In this document: positions 16,851-26,380 of the stretch, in pieces
Position numbering within the stretch: position 1 is the first letter of the stretch
How the letters are laid out: the number at the start of each line of letters is the position of its first letter
Source: a virus
Length of the DNA stretch: 36,789 nucleotides
Virus record (IMG/VR): IMGVR_UViG_3300031645_000004
Location: 1-36,789 of that record
Reading direction: 5' to 3' (one strand)
Position numbers and translations under genes: made by a program
The notes under the pieces: model-generated
Seen by the model: the letters and a program-made list of their open reading frames with translations, nothing else
The model's database searches: none
Told to the model about the DNA's origin: nothing

Positions 16851-17747
16851 ATGTCGAATCACAATTGGGATGCTCTGGTAGAAGAGCTAAATAACTTGAA
16901 AGCACTACCACTTAGCTACTCGAAAATGAATACGCTATTTAACTGCCCATTGCGTTATCAGCACCAGTACATTGAAAAGTCTGAGCGTGGAATACCTAAG
17001 GTTAAAGAGCCTGCTGTTGTAGGCAAACTGATCCATAATATCTTCGAGACTTGTGTTAATAGAGGTAATACCTTTGGATTTGAGGATGATGTAGTTGATT
17101 TCAATCGTGTCTGGGCTTCTATCTGTAAGCAAACTCCCTTAACTGGGAAAGAATACGATATGGCTCAAGATCAAAAAATTCATGCACATAAGGTGTATAA
17201 ACGTATGGTTGAGATCCTTAAGAAACAAAAGTTCACGTCAATCCCAGAACTACAAGTTATCTGTACAAAAGACCTCAGAGTTGTTCGGCAAGCTAAATGG
17301 CCTGCACGGCTCCTGTTTGGATACATAGATTATTTTGGTATCAGTCCAAAGGGTACTAAGGCCTTAGTTATTGACTACAAGACTCATAAAAAAACTGACG
17401 ATAATGCAGAAACTGTGGATGTCCAGACACGTATCTATGGATTTTTAATTATGTTGATGTTTCCCACTATCCAGACTTTGAAAATTGGTGCTGCGTATAT
17501 ACCAGACGAACTAGTAGAAGCACCAGTTACTTTTACTAGAGAAAATATTGGTCAGTATGAAAGCTACGTATTTGATATTTTATGCAAATACAGGGATGCC
17601 CTAGTAACAGCTAATTCTATAGGGTTTGAACCTATCACGAGTAAGAACTGTGATTGGTGTAACTTCCATACTAAGTGCCCTCTTATGATTGCTAAAGCAG
17701 AGAAGAAAGCAGCACGCAAAGCTAAGGCAGACGCTAAGAAGGGTTAA
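16851..17747 (+). CDS. Cas4/RecB-like PD-(D/E)XK nuclease with Fe-S cysteines, copy 2
   Basis: A 298-aa nuclease built like that at 12244-13143. LSYSKMNTLFNCPLRYQHQY (~20-40) bears the first Cys; GKLIHNIFE holds the motif His; LFGYIDYFGI and ALVIDYKTHKK supply the acidic and Asp-x-Lys residues; QTRIYGF is the Q-x3-Y motif; CDWCNFHTKCPL gives the other three Cys. A Lys/Ala-rich tail ends the protein. GGAGG is just before the ATG. Low identity to copy 1 outside motifs suggests an old duplication or separate acquisition, and distinct roles. Confidence 0.87.
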   Translation: MSNHNWDALVEELNNLKALPLSYSKMNTLFNCPLRYQHQYIEKSERGIPKVKEPAVVGKLIHNIFETCVNRGNTFGFEDDVVDFNRVWASICKQTPLTGKEYDMAQDQKIHAHKVYKRMVEILKKQKFTSIPELQVICTKDLRVVRQAKWPARLLFGYIDYFGISPKGTKALVIDYKTHKKTDDNAETVDVQTRIYGFLIMLMFPTIQTLKIGAAYIPDELVEAPVTFTRENIGQYESYVFDILCKYRDALVTANSIGFEPITSKNCDWCNFHTKCPLMIAKAEKKAARKAKADAKKG

Positions 17748-17758
17748 TCAATACTATA

Positions 17759-17813
17759 TACGGTTGGGCTACACAGCAGGCATCTTCGGGTGCCTGCTGT
17801 TGCTTGTGCCGTA
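17759..17813 (+). ncRNA. Two-tier hairpin in the primase leader
   Basis: Outer stem TACGG / CCGTA (17759-17763, 17809-17813) encloses, through internal loops, an inner perfect 10-bp stem ACAGCAGGCA / TGCCTGCTGT with loop TCTTCGGG. No T run follows. It ends 25 bases before the primase start, so it may be a leader structure or processing site. Confidence 0.5.
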
Positions 17814-17838
17814 CAAACAAATTAGCTAAGGTGACTAA

Positions 17839-20800
17839 ATGGCAGAGGCAAAGGCTAAGAAGACACGAACACGTACTTCCAAGCGCGGAGGTACTGTAAA
17901 TAAGAAAGCTCTTACTAAACTGTGGAGCTGTGTACCAATTAATGAATGGCTGATGTACTTTCGAGAGATTGCTCCTGATCAAAAGTGGCAACAAGCATCC
18001 TCGTCAATTGTACGTTGTTGCTGCCCTTACCATGATGAGAAGAGCCCCTCTTTTACAATCAACTTTGCTAAAGGCTTTGCTCGGTGTTTTGGTAGTTGTG
18101 AAAAGTATGTGTCAGACCCTATCTCACTAGTAGCTAAGTTAAAAAACTGTGGCACTCGTGAAGCACAACTATCCATCTATGAGCGATTCAATCTGCAAGA
18201 TACATTTAGTATTAGCTCAGATAATTTAGATCACTATGTCCAGATCTCAGAGATGAAGAAGGCAGCAGCCACAGCTTTCCAACAGGTTACTGCAGAGCTT
18301 ATCCGAGAAGATCCACCACACTTGGCATACTGCAAGAATGCTCTGTACTACCTTACAGAAGTTCGTAAGATTCCACTGAATACGTTACATGCCTTACCTG
18401 TAGGAATCTTTGCCAAGCCAATTCATGTAAAGAAGTATATGCCTGAGATGGCAATGCACCAGCTCTATGATGAGTACTTTGCGAAGTACAACAATAACAA
18501 CTTCTGGGGAGCTATTGCGTTCCACTACAATGACTCCCCAGGAAGTATCTCCCGCTTCAAGCTCAAGATACAGAACAAGAATATCCTAGCACAGTTTAAA
18601 AATGACATCACACAAGTTCCTGAGCACCAGAGCAAACTCACTTTTGATAAGCAGATGCCTTATGTAGAAGATTCTTTTGCTGAAGGGGTAGGGCTATTTG
18701 GTCTATTTACTTACCGTCACATGCTTGGTAAAGAAGATGTAAATGCTTACGTCACTGAAGGTGAGTTCGATGCTCTGTCTGTTATGGCTGCACAGCTTGA
18801 TGCTGATCGTCCTGAGTTCATGATCCTATGTGCTGGTGGTAAAGGATCAACAGATATCTCAGCTCTACGTGAGTATGGTGTAAAGACTGCTTGGTTAGTT
18901 CCTGATCATCCAAGCCAATCGGGTAATGGGTGGGCTCAAGGAATCTTAGGTAAAAAGGTGAACTTCCAAGAGTCTGCAGACCTGTACGCACTAACAGTCA
19001 AGCTTTTCATGTGGCCTGTAGAGATGCAAGGCTTTGATCTTGATGAAGCTGTGCTTACTAATGGGTACAATCTTGTCTCGGATTATATCTTCCGTAAACG
19101 TAATGACTATTTCATCAATGCTACACCTTGGGTTCGATCTCTATGTGATAAAGAGATTGAGTCAGTAGAGCTTAATACTAAGACTGAGCTGGGTAAGTTA
19201 GTAATCGCTGATGAATCTTATGGAGTTCGTAAGGCTAACTTGGTAGATGAGAGGTCAAGAAAATTAGCAGAGGTTATAGGTCGCTGGTTTAGATACATCC
19301 ATGACCACACAGACAAAGCTAATTTTATCCAATACTACGCCACTGAAGTTGGCGTAGACATTTCAAAGTTAGACTCGGTCAATGATTCGCTCTACTCCTT
19401 AGATACTGTTAATGGGGTAACTCAGAAGATCGAGGACAGTTTTACCTTATTATTTTCATTTGCATACTACGAGCGAAGAGCATCCGGGAATGTGTACCAG
19501 CTATGGGTTAAGCATCGTGAAGAGTTAATCGAGATGAATATGCAGGACGGGCAGTTACAGAACATTATGTGTCAGTATGCAGGTAAGAACATTGTGAGTT
19601 GGTTAGATAACTTACTGGGCCCCAACCAAATCCTACTAGAAGGTACGGATGGAAAGGAAGCTTTGGAAACAGATAAGGTAAAACGTCGTAATGCTGCTCA
19701 TTTAATTAAGAGAGCTACGGAGAACTTGATCCACTTAGCAGAGCCTAAAGACGATCTAGCACGTTTCGCACAAGGTGTTCACTATCTAGATCTACCAGCA
19801 GCAGCTAAACGAGAAAACTGCATGTACTTTGTTAATGGCAAGAAGATCTTTCGCGGTGATTTCAAACCAGATAACCGTCTAGATTGGACTCAGCTTGAGA
19901 ACATTGTAGATAATAACATTCTCTTTGAGCAGTTAAATGCTGATAGTAAGTGGTCATTTGTGAATACAACGAATGACTTAGAACAAGCTACCCAGATTGA
20001 TCTGAAAGACCTATTTAAGAAGGTTCGTAAGCTAGTAGATGGGTGGAAATTTGAGAATCATGATGTCATTGCTGAATACTTGACTGCTTATATAATGTCA
20101 GTCCCAGTAATGCGAGCAGTAGGTGATGTAAACATTACTTATGTGACTGGTGAAAAAGAGTCAGGTAAGACTTCACTTGTTAACGGTCTCTTGGGTGGTG
20201 ATGAAAATAGCTCTATTACACCATCTATTTTAGAGTCTGCTGTAACTAACTTCGATGCTTCTCCTGCCGCTATGTATCAGATGATGGAAGGTTCTAGCTT
20301 AATGTTCGTGCTAGATGAGGCTGAGTTTTCTAATAGCCATAATACTAAGCATGACCAGCAGAATAAAGAGATCGTTCGTATGTTGTACTCTATGCCTATG
20401 GGTGGAGTAACAATTCGTCGTGGGGGTGCTACTAAAGACCAAACAGTGAGCTACAAATTACGTATGCCTGTTATGATGGCTGGTATTAACTTACCTGCTG
20501 ACTCCACATTCTTATCTCGTGTGTTTGTTGTTTATACAGAAAAAGATAGGGCACGTAAACACTTAGGTGACTACATTGCTCAGCACTTCTCCGATGAAGA
20601 GTTAGAGAAGATTCGTCACGATGTGACTCTGTGTATGCTCCCATACATTCCTAAAATTATCACTCGTAGGACTCAGCTACGGGAACAGTTATCTAATATT
20701 GGTGGTGAGATTGCACATATCTCTAACCGATTCCTTGGAAGTATTCTGACCCCCTTAACAGTGTATGACCTCTTAGGCTATGACGCTGAGAAAATCTACA

Positions 20801-21480
20801 AGACCATCCTATTTAAGTATAAGGACCGTCTTGAGGCTATACACAATGATGACTCTCAAGCAGATGTTATTACAGCATGCCTGTTCAGTAAGGCTGTGAA
20901 GGTAACAACTGATGAGAACATCCAAGACTTCGTAAGTGCTCGTCACCTTATCATGAGCCATGAATACAATATATTAAATCAGTCAGACTGTGGTGTGTAT
21001 TACTTGCCAGATCCAGGGACTGACATGATTATAATTGTATGGCGACAAGCTAAATACGATGTTTTGAAGTATAGCCCACATGCACAGATCGAGGAGCAAG
21101 CTCTGCGGGAGCAGGCTCAGAAAAGTAACTTTGTTATTGCTGACATTTCAACCGATCAAGATGCATACATTAGAGAATCCCTGGCTTTAAGGGATGTTAA
21201 GAATGCTTCTCAGTACACAGTGCTAGATGCAGCGTATTTGATAACAATGACTGATGCCATAGGCCAACGGATCACGTCTTTTCGTGAAAAGGCTGAACGA
21301 GACTTCAAAGCTGAGGATGAAGCAGCTAGTACTCTCGATCCAGCTAAACCTACTAACCAGATTAAGAGCAAAATAAGGTCTGTGAAGAAAGGGAAGCCTA
21401 GAGCTAAACCTGTTGTTCGAGCAGAGGACAACATAAACCTAGAGGGTGAAATGCCAGACGATTCTGAATTTGACTTCTAG
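17839..21480 (+). CDS. Primase-helicase fusion
   Basis: A 1213-aa replication protein. A DnaG-like zinc site lies at ~60-87 (CCCPYHDEKSPSF, ending FARCFGSC). A Toprim-like centre is TEGEFDALS at 306-314 with the following Asp in LVPDHPSQSG (~356), the metal-binding residues of primase. A second half carries a P-loop NTPase: Walker A GEKESGKTS ~771-779 and Walker B LMFVLDEAE ~821-829, then an arginine-finger-like RVFVVYTEKDRAR. The motor looks like SF3/D5-type rather than DnaB-type. The tail is basic then acidic, ending EFDF. It would prime and unwind at the fork. The gene lies between nuclease and DNA polymerase on the same strand. Confidence 0.9.
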   Translation: MAEAKAKKTRTRTSKRGGTVNKKALTKLWSCVPINEWLMYFREIAPDQKWQQASSSIVRCCCPYHDEKSPSFTINFAKGFARCFGSCEKYVSDPISLVAKLKNCGTREAQLSIYERFNLQDTFSISSDNLDHYVQISEMKKAAATAFQQVTAELIREDPPHLAYCKNALYYLTEVRKIPLNTLHALPVGIFAKPIHVKKYMPEMAMHQLYDEYFAKYNNNNFWGAIAFHYNDSPGSISRFKLKIQNKNILAQFKNDITQVPEHQSKLTFDKQMPYVEDSFAEGVGLFGLFTYRHMLGKEDVNAYVTEGEFDALSVMAAQLDADRPEFMILCAGGKGSTDISALREYGVKTAWLVPDHPSQSGNGWAQGILGKKVNFQESADLYALTVKLFMWPVEMQGFDLDEAVLTNGYNLVSDYIFRKRNDYFINATPWVRSLCDKEIESVELNTKTELGKLVIADESYGVRKANLVDERSRKLAEVIGRWFRYIHDHTDKANFIQYYATEVGVDISKLDSVNDSLYSLDTVNGVTQKIEDSFTLLFSFAYYERRASGNVYQLWVKHREELIEMNMQDGQLQNIMCQYAGKNIVSWLDNLLGPNQILLEGTDGKEALETDKVKRRNAAHLIKRATENLIHLAEPKDDLARFAQGVHYLDLPAAAKRENCMYFVNGKKIFRGDFKPDNRLDWTQLENIVDNNILFEQLNADSKWSFVNTTNDLEQATQIDLKDLFKKVRKLVDGWKFENHDVIAEYLTAYIMSVPVMRAVGDVNITYVTGEKESGKTSLVNGLLGGDENSSITPSILESAVTNFDASPAAMYQMMEGSSLMFVLDEAEFSNSHNTKHDQQNKEIVRMLYSMPMGGVTIRRGGATKDQTVSYKLRMPVMMAGINLPADSTFLSRVFVVYTEKDRARKHLGDYIAQHFSDEELEKIRHDVTLCMLPYIPKIITRRTQLREQLSNIGGEIAHISNRFLGSILTPLTVYDLLGYDAEKIYKTILFKYKDRLEAIHNDDSQADVITACLFSKAVKVTTDENIQDFVSARHLIMSHEYNILNQSDCGVYYLPDPGTDMIIIVWRQAKYDVLKYSPHAQIEEQALREQAQKSNFVIADISTDQDAYIRESLALRDVKNASQYTVLDAAYLITMTDAIGQRITSFREKAERDFKAEDEAASTLDPAKPTNQIKSKIRSVKKGKPRAKPVVRAEDNINLEGEMPDDSEFDF

Positions 21481-21488
21481 ATAATCTA

Positions 21489-21512
21489 GGGGGTCAGTTC
21501 AGGCTGGCCCCC
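21489..21512 (+). other. Hairpin between primase and polymerase genes
   Basis: A 9-bp stem GGGGGTCAG / CTGGCCCCC with a 6-base loop begins nine bases after the primase stop. It has no T run, so it is more likely an mRNA-end or processing structure than a terminator. Confidence 0.5.
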
Positions 21513-21554
21513 AATCCATTGTAGGCACGTACCCCTACAGAAGGGATTAAAAGT

Positions 21555-23975
21555 ATGACAGATAGTATAGACAGCATAAACGATACAGATGATGCAGATG
21601 ATCAACCGAAACACCGCTTAGTAAAGTATGACACCTGCACAGGGTGTAGGCTCCTCGATGACCCTATCATGCGCCCAGAACCTATCATCGAGAATGACAT
21701 CTTGATAGTAGGTGGATACCCAACAAGCAGAGACATTGAAAAAGGCCCGTTCATGAGTAAGGGGGGTTACTTAGTCCGTAATATCCTAAAGGATACAATC
21801 ATGAAGATGGACGTAACAAATACTCCATCTATTGCTTATACCTACGGTTTAAAGTGCTGCCCAGATTCAATCGAGTACAAAGTAAAGAAAGAGGATATTG
21901 ATTGTTGCAAGAGAAACTTGTGGGCACGAATAGATAGAACTAGGCCAAAGCTTATTATTGCACTAGGTAAAGACGCTTTGATGAGCTTAGGTATTAGTCT
22001 ATCGGTTACTAAGGTTCGAGGCGCAGTAATACGCGCAAACCTGCAAGGCACAATGGTTCCTGTAATAGGATCTTTCCACCCAGTAGCAGTTCTCAGAGAC
22101 CCAGGACTAGTCCCAATCTTTAAGAATGACCTGAAGAAAGCTCTGCAATATGTAACCTCAGAGTTTGAGAACGAAGCTTTTGATATTAGAATGCCTATCA
22201 AGTATAACGATATCATTGCACAATTTACGGAGTGGGAGAGGGCCCTAAATGCTTCACAAGAAAAGGGTAAAAAGTTATTAACAGGTATTGATACGGAGAC
22301 CACATCTTTACAGGCTTTTAATCCTATAGAGAGAATGATCGCAATATCAGTATCGTTCCACAACAATCAAGGCTTTGCCTTTCCTTGGAAGCATAGAGAG
22401 TTCCCATTCACAGAACAGGAGATGCAGGGTATTTATGAAACATTTAATAACCTCTTACAGCATCCGGCTCTTGCAGTATCAATGCATAATGCTAAATTTG
22501 ACCAGCAGTGGTTAAAACATAAAGAGAAGCTTAAGTGCCCGATGGCATCTTGGGATACTCAGATAGTAGAACACATACTTGATGAGGATAAGAAAGGTAA
22601 TTACTCCTTGAAGACCCTAACAGCTGACCGCTTTCCAGGGTCTGCAAAGTATGAGGCACTACTACAAGGTGAGCTACAAAGGATTCGTAATGAGAGGACT
22701 GAGAACTACAAGGAAATTGTTAAGGTCTATGCTGACTCATTAAAAGATGTATTCGTTCCTTATTGGATTAGTTTAACCAATGATGAACGAACTGCTAGGA
22801 GGTTCAGGTTCTTGGATGAGTTAGGGATTCCGTTAGAAGTATCTTCGGCACTCACTAATATTAGGTATAAAAAGCTTACTAAGGCTAATTGGGAGTATGA
22901 CGAAAATGGTGTGTTGTTGAATATGCACACTGATCAATTACTAAAGTCATGCTCTACTGCCCTATTCACTAAGCTTAAAAGGATTCCTCCAGAGATACTC
23001 GGCGTGGAAGGCCATCCTGATATGCCACAGACTCCAGTGTTACCTGAGGATGTAACCTTCGAGGATATTGATCCTGCTATTATGCTCCGTTATGCAGCTA
23101 TTGATGCAATCGTTACACGCAAGATTGCGTTTGAGCAGATCGAAGAGATGACTGAGGAAGATAACAATATTGCGAAGTTAGCAGAGAAGCAACATTTCAA
23201 GACTAGGCCTGCTCGATGGGCAATGAACAAGTTCTCTAATCCTATGCAACACATTATTAGTGGTATGGAATACACTGGTGTAAATATGGATAGAGAGAAT
23301 ATCCAGAAGTATATTGACCAATTAGATGTCTCAGCGGCTGAAGCTAAAGAGACATTTAATAATCAAGCTGGGTACGAAGTAAATCCAGGATCAGCAGTGG
23401 AACTAAGTAAGTTGTTATATGACGAGCTAGGTTTTCCTGTCCTAAAACTAACTGATTCAGGTCAACCTAGTACTGATGCTGAGACTATTAAGTTCTTAGC
23501 AGATGAAAACGATAATCCTATCTTAGAGGCTTTGTTGATATACCGCAAGCTAACAAAGTGTCGAGATACTTATCTGAAGAACTGGCTAAATATGTCTGCT
23601 ATTGATGGACATTTACATGGTCAGTTTAACTTAACAGGGACCGCTACCTACCGTCTAAGTAGTAGTTCGCCAAATCTGCAGAATGTCCCATACCAGTTAA
23701 AAGAGGCAAACCTTAACTTAAAAGCATTGTTCCTTCCAGACTCAGACGAGTATGACTTTTATGACCTGGATATAGCCAATGCTGAGATGAGGGTTTTATG
23801 TGCGTATAGTCGAGACGAAGCCTTGATTAATGCGTTTAATACTGGGAAAGACTTACACTGTCTTACTGCTGCTGGCATAAGTGGTATTGACTACGATTTG
23901 ATATATGCCAACAAGGAAGATAAGACTACTGAGGAATATCGTGTTCGTCAGATAGCAAAAAAAGTGAATTTCGGT
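21555..23975 (+). CDS. UDG-like/family A DNA polymerase fusion, exon 1
   Basis: 807 residues of a 984-aa split product. Residues ~20-200 resemble family 4 uracil-DNA glycosylase (CTGCRLLDDP, ILIVGGYPTSRD, GKDALMSLG, IGSFHPVAVLRDP). Residues ~235-400 are a DEDD 3'-5' exonuclease (GIDTETTSL, then MHNAKFDQQWL). The polymerase domain has TGTATYRLSSSSPNLQNVP, motif A YDLDIANAEMR and the first half of motif B, RQIAKKVNFG. The frame then hits TAA, but the missing half (TIFCMGAESLA) continues at 25066; the interruption is a group I intron. AAGGG lies before the ATG. UDG fusion could remove or recognise uracil ahead of synthesis. Confidence 0.92.
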
Positions 23976-25065
23976 TAATGTGGCTGAAGTAAAACTCGCT
24001 CAATTGCTGGAACACCCTACTCCCAAATAGTGAATTCTATGGAGACGATTATGAAAAATTCCGAGAATACTAAATGGTCACGTGATTACTCTGCATGTCA
24101 GAGATGTGGCACTACTGAAATACCTCATCGTAACTATGGCCTTTGTAGAAAATGTTTTAAGTATAAAGTGTATCGTAACCTTCCCCAAGTATGTCCTGGG
24201 TGCGGAAACACCTTTACACCACTAAACAAGCAGGACAAAACAAGCTATAGAAAATTCTGTACTCCTAAATGTCGTAATGCTTATAGGGTTGAGAATAACC
24301 TTATGCCATCCAAGCCTGCAAAGTATAAGACAAAAGCACAGTTCTTAGTAGCTGTAGAAAAAATTATACTAGGTAAGGGCAGGTACGTAACTATGGATGA
24401 GCTTTGTGCTGAATTAAAAGTGTGCGGGAATAGTACTTTTAAGAAGTGGAATGTTTCTATACTAGGTACTCATAATAAACTAGGGATTAAAAAACCTGTT
24501 AGTGTAGTTACTGAGATAGTTATTGGAGGTATTCAAGACCTACTTCCAGACATGATCAGAGAAGCTACTTTTGAGGATTTAATATCTAGTAAAGGAATGG
24601 TACTCCGCTTTGATCTATATTCAGAAAAATATAGATTACTCATTGAAGTCGATGGGTCACAACACAAAGAGGGTCATGATTGGTACTCAGAGCATCGAGC
24701 ATCTAACGATAGAGCTAAAGAGGATTTTGCAAAGAAGAATTACCTCAACCTATTAAGGATTCCTTTTACTAAGAGTCATAAGATAGATATTGAGGAAGTC
24801 CGAAAGGTAGTCAGTAGAATAGTAGAGCTAGGAGTTCAGGATCGTAAGGCCTGTGAAGCTAAGCCATTTATTGGTGAATGCCGACAATTCACAGGATGGG
24901 GCAATCAGCAGCCAGAGGTAGTAGGGATACTACCAAATGGTCCAACGACTCATAGGCCGTCTAGAACAGATGGCACTAGGACGGAATCTTCCGTAACATG
25001 GCGAGACAGGGCATAAACTCCTGTAAGGTATAGTCTAGTCCCTTATGAAAGTAAGGGTAGTAACG
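23976..25065 (+). ncRNA. Group I intron in the DNA polymerase gene
   Basis: A 1090-base insertion between ...GGT (T before the 5' site) and ACA, with final intron base G (25065), the usual group I ends. Conserved core elements are visible: P-like CAATTGCTGGAA (24001), Q-like AATCAGCAGCCAGAGG (24903), R-like GTCCAACGACT (24940) and S-like AAGGTATAGTCT (25025); GACT of R pairs with AGTC of S to form P7. A terminal hairpin CCCTTA/TAAGGG-type follows. Exact joining restores the polymerase motif NFG-TIFCMGAESLAKQL in frame. Introns at this gene are known in Bacillus phages SPO1 and SP82. Confidence 0.93.
24051..25016 (+). CDS. Intron-encoded Vsr-like (EDxHD) homing endonuclease
   Basis: A 321-aa protein starting at ATG 24051, where GGAGA lies five bases upstream; GTG 24030 and ATG 24039 have no good site. 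Two N-terminal zinc-finger-like clusters (CQRCGTTE...CRKCF; CPGCGNTF...CTPKC) precede a DNA-binding middle. The nuclease core LLIEVDGSQHKEGHDWY, then RAKEDFAKKNYLNLLRIPF, is like the very-short-patch repair fold seen in some phage homing endonucleases. The last ~50 residues overlap the ribozyme core and are unlikely to be functional protein. It would cut intronless polymerase genes and spread the intron. Confidence 0.85.
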   Translation: MKNSENTKWSRDYSACQRCGTTEIPHRNYGLCRKCFKYKVYRNLPQVCPGCGNTFTPLNKQDKTSYRKFCTPKCRNAYRVENNLMPSKPAKYKTKAQFLVAVEKIILGKGRYVTMDELCAELKVCGNSTFKKWNVSILGTHNKLGIKKPVSVVTEIVIGGIQDLLPDMIREATFEDLISSKGMVLRFDLYSEKYRLLIEVDGSQHKEGHDWYSEHRASNDRAKEDFAKKNYLNLLRIPFTKSHKIDIEEVRKVVSRIVELGVQDRKACEAKPFIGECRQFTGWGNQQPEVVGILPNGPTTHRPSRTDGTRTESSVTWRDRA

Positions 25066-25599
25066 ACAATTTTCTGTATGGGTGCAGAATCACTAGCAAA
25101 ACAGCTATGGGCTGATATGAGGATCAAGGTAACGGACGAAGAGGCTCAGGATTATCTGAACCAATTCTTTGTCACGTACCCGAAGGTCCAAGACTACATT
25201 GCTAATACTCAGAACATGGCTAGCACCTTTGGATACACAACAACTTTTACTGGGCGAAGACGTCGTTTTCCTATCATCCAGTATAACCGAGGCATGCAAG
25301 GTCGTGTAAGTAGGCAGGCAGTAAACGCCAGGATCCAGTCTACTAGCTCGGACTTAGTGCAACGCAACATGATTGAGCTACATAAGGCTATCCGGCCTCT
25401 CGGTGGAAGACTAATTCTAACCGTGCATGACTCAATAGGTTTTCAAGTACCAAAGGGCACTAGAGGGATGGCTACTCTTTTGGATAATGTTATCCGTAAA
25501 AAGACAGCTAAGATGTTTCCTTGGATGCCTGTCGAATGGATATTCGATGTGGCTAAAGGTCCGAACTATGGGAACTGTAAGTACAAGGTTGAGGATTAA
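25066..25599 (+). CDS. UDG-like/family A DNA polymerase fusion, exon 2
   Basis: The last 177 residues of the polymerase: TIFCMGAESLAKQLW completes motif B (finger helix); GYTTTFTGRRRRFP follows; NARIQSTSSDLVQRNM is the palm/finger segment; LTVHDSIGFQVP is motif C with the catalytic Asp. Usual VHDE reads VHDS, a known variation. An in-frame ATG at 25045 lies within the intron and is not a real start. Confidence 0.92.
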   Translation, partial: TIFCMGAESLAKQLWADMRIKVTDEEAQDYLNQFFVTYPKVQDYIANTQNMASTFGYTTTFTGRRRRFPIIQYNRGMQGRVSRQAVNARIQSTSSDLVQRNMIELHKAIRPLGGRLILTVHDSIGFQVPKGTRGMATLLDNVIRKKTAKMFPWMPVEWIFDVAKGPNYGNCKYKVED

Positions 25600-25678
25600 T
25601 AAAATAATCACTTCAATCAAGTTCTAAAAGACCCATGATTATTGTTACAAGATATTGTGATACCAGGAGTTATCTCAT

Positions 25679-25894
25679 ATGCACGAGGGTGCAAAGATGA
25701 CTAATGGACAAGGTTACGACTTAATCATTACCTTCGTCGGACATGAAGTACGTGTGTTTCTTTGCAATGGGGCTGTTCTGTCTGGAGAGCTAAAATCATT
25801 AGAAGGGAAGCACATCCGTATTAAGAAGTCCGGAGCAGAAGGTTTAGAGGCAGTAGTAAACTTGGACCACATGGTTAGCATAACCAAGGTATAA
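25679..25894 (+). CDS. Small Sm/Hfq-like RNA-binding protein
   Basis: A 71-aa protein with the beta pattern of an Sm fold: residues ~15-40 (LIITFVGHEVRVFLCNGAVLS) correspond to Sm1 with the NG turn, and GELKSLEGKHIRIKK then LEAVVNLDHMVSITKV to Sm2. Hfq compares as V..YLVNGIKLQGQIESFD...H.ISTV. It would form a ring that binds RNA. AGGAG lies nine bases before ATG 25679; an alternative ATG at 25697 has GAGGG at good distance. A TTGTTACAAG site (one base off the promoter motif) lies ~30 bases upstream. Directly downstream is an array of structured RNAs, a likely set of ligands. The fold call is by pattern, not by search. Confidence 0.55.
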   Translation: MHEGAKMTNGQGYDLIITFVGHEVRVFLCNGAVLSGELKSLEGKHIRIKKSGAEGLEAVVNLDHMVSITKV

Positions 25895-25910
25895 TTTTCG
25901 ACTAGAGATT

Positions 25911-26030
25911 GAACGACAACATCTGGAGAGTAAAGCTCTCCACTAGATGTAGTCCTGCTTGTTTCACAGCAGGACATCCAGGATCTGCAGACTCGAGTTC
26001 TCCCGGGTCCTATGTATGTACTATCAGTAG
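25911..26030 (+). ncRNA. Structured RNA module 1
   Basis: Outer stem ACATCT / AGATGT (25919-25924, 25945-25950), inner stem GGAGAG / CTCTCC, loop TAAAG, 3-base bulge ACT on the 3' side. It is followed by a hairpin GTCCTGCT / AGCAGGAC and an AGGA/TCCT-bounded element, then ATCAGTAG. It begins 17 bases after the Sm-like gene stop, so it may be part of its 3' UTR. Confidence 0.7.
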
Positions 26031-26074
26031 TCAAAATTTCACAGTTCAGTTAAAGATTAAACTAATATGCAGTC

Positions 26075-26160
26075 AAGCAAAAGGCTAGCAGAGTAAAGCT
26101 CTGCAGACTAGCTTAGAGCACCTTTGGGAATCCAGCGATTCCTTTACACTACTCAGATAT
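26075..26160 (+). ncRNA. Structured RNA module 2
   Basis: Outer stem AGGCTA / TAGCTT (26082-26087, 26109-26114), inner stem GCAGAG / CTCTGC, loop TAAAG, bulge AGAC. The sequences of both stems differ from module 1 while pairing holds. A short hairpin GGAATC / GATTCC follows. This is the shortest module. Confidence 0.65.
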
Positions 26161-26189
26161 TAGTGAATAAGATACAGGATTAAAATGCT

Positions 26190-26364
26190 TTAGATAGGAA
26201 CGAAAGTTACTTAGGGAGGTAAAGCCTCTCAGACTAAGTAGCCTTCAATAGACTTCAGAGTTCACACAACTCCAGTTACCTTACGCTACGCTTTATGTAA
26301 CTGGAGTTGATGCTACCTACTGAAGTCTATTGAAAGCGCCCGGATAGAAGAAGGAATCAGTAAA
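26190..26364 (+). ncRNA. Structured RNA module 3 with a long rod
   Basis: Outer stem GTTACTTA / TAAGTAGC (26206-26213, 26235-26242), inner stem GGGAGG / CCTCTC, loop TAAAG, bulge AGAC. The 3' rod has a perfect 15-bp stem TTCAATAGACTTCAG / CTGAAGTCTATTGAA (26244-26258, 26320-26334) and an inner 11-bp stem ACTCCAGTTAC / GTAACTGGAGT. The end motif is ATCAGTAAA (26356-26364). Confidence 0.8.
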
Positions 26365-26380
26365 GCATGTAAGACTTTTT

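Noticed and set aside
21842-22366. Long open frame (174 aa) on the minus strand within the polymerase gene
   Set aside because: It lies wholly opposite conserved UDG/exonuclease coding sequence, has no ribosome site and its protein looks like an antisense shadow. The same applies to other minus-strand frames in the replication block.
23976-25065. Polymerase gene as a pseudogene with a premature stop
   Set aside because: Group I core elements and an exact in-frame join of motif B show an intron instead.
25045-25065. Separate gene starting at ATG 25045
   Set aside because: These seven codons are the end of the intron; the protein match begins at 25066.
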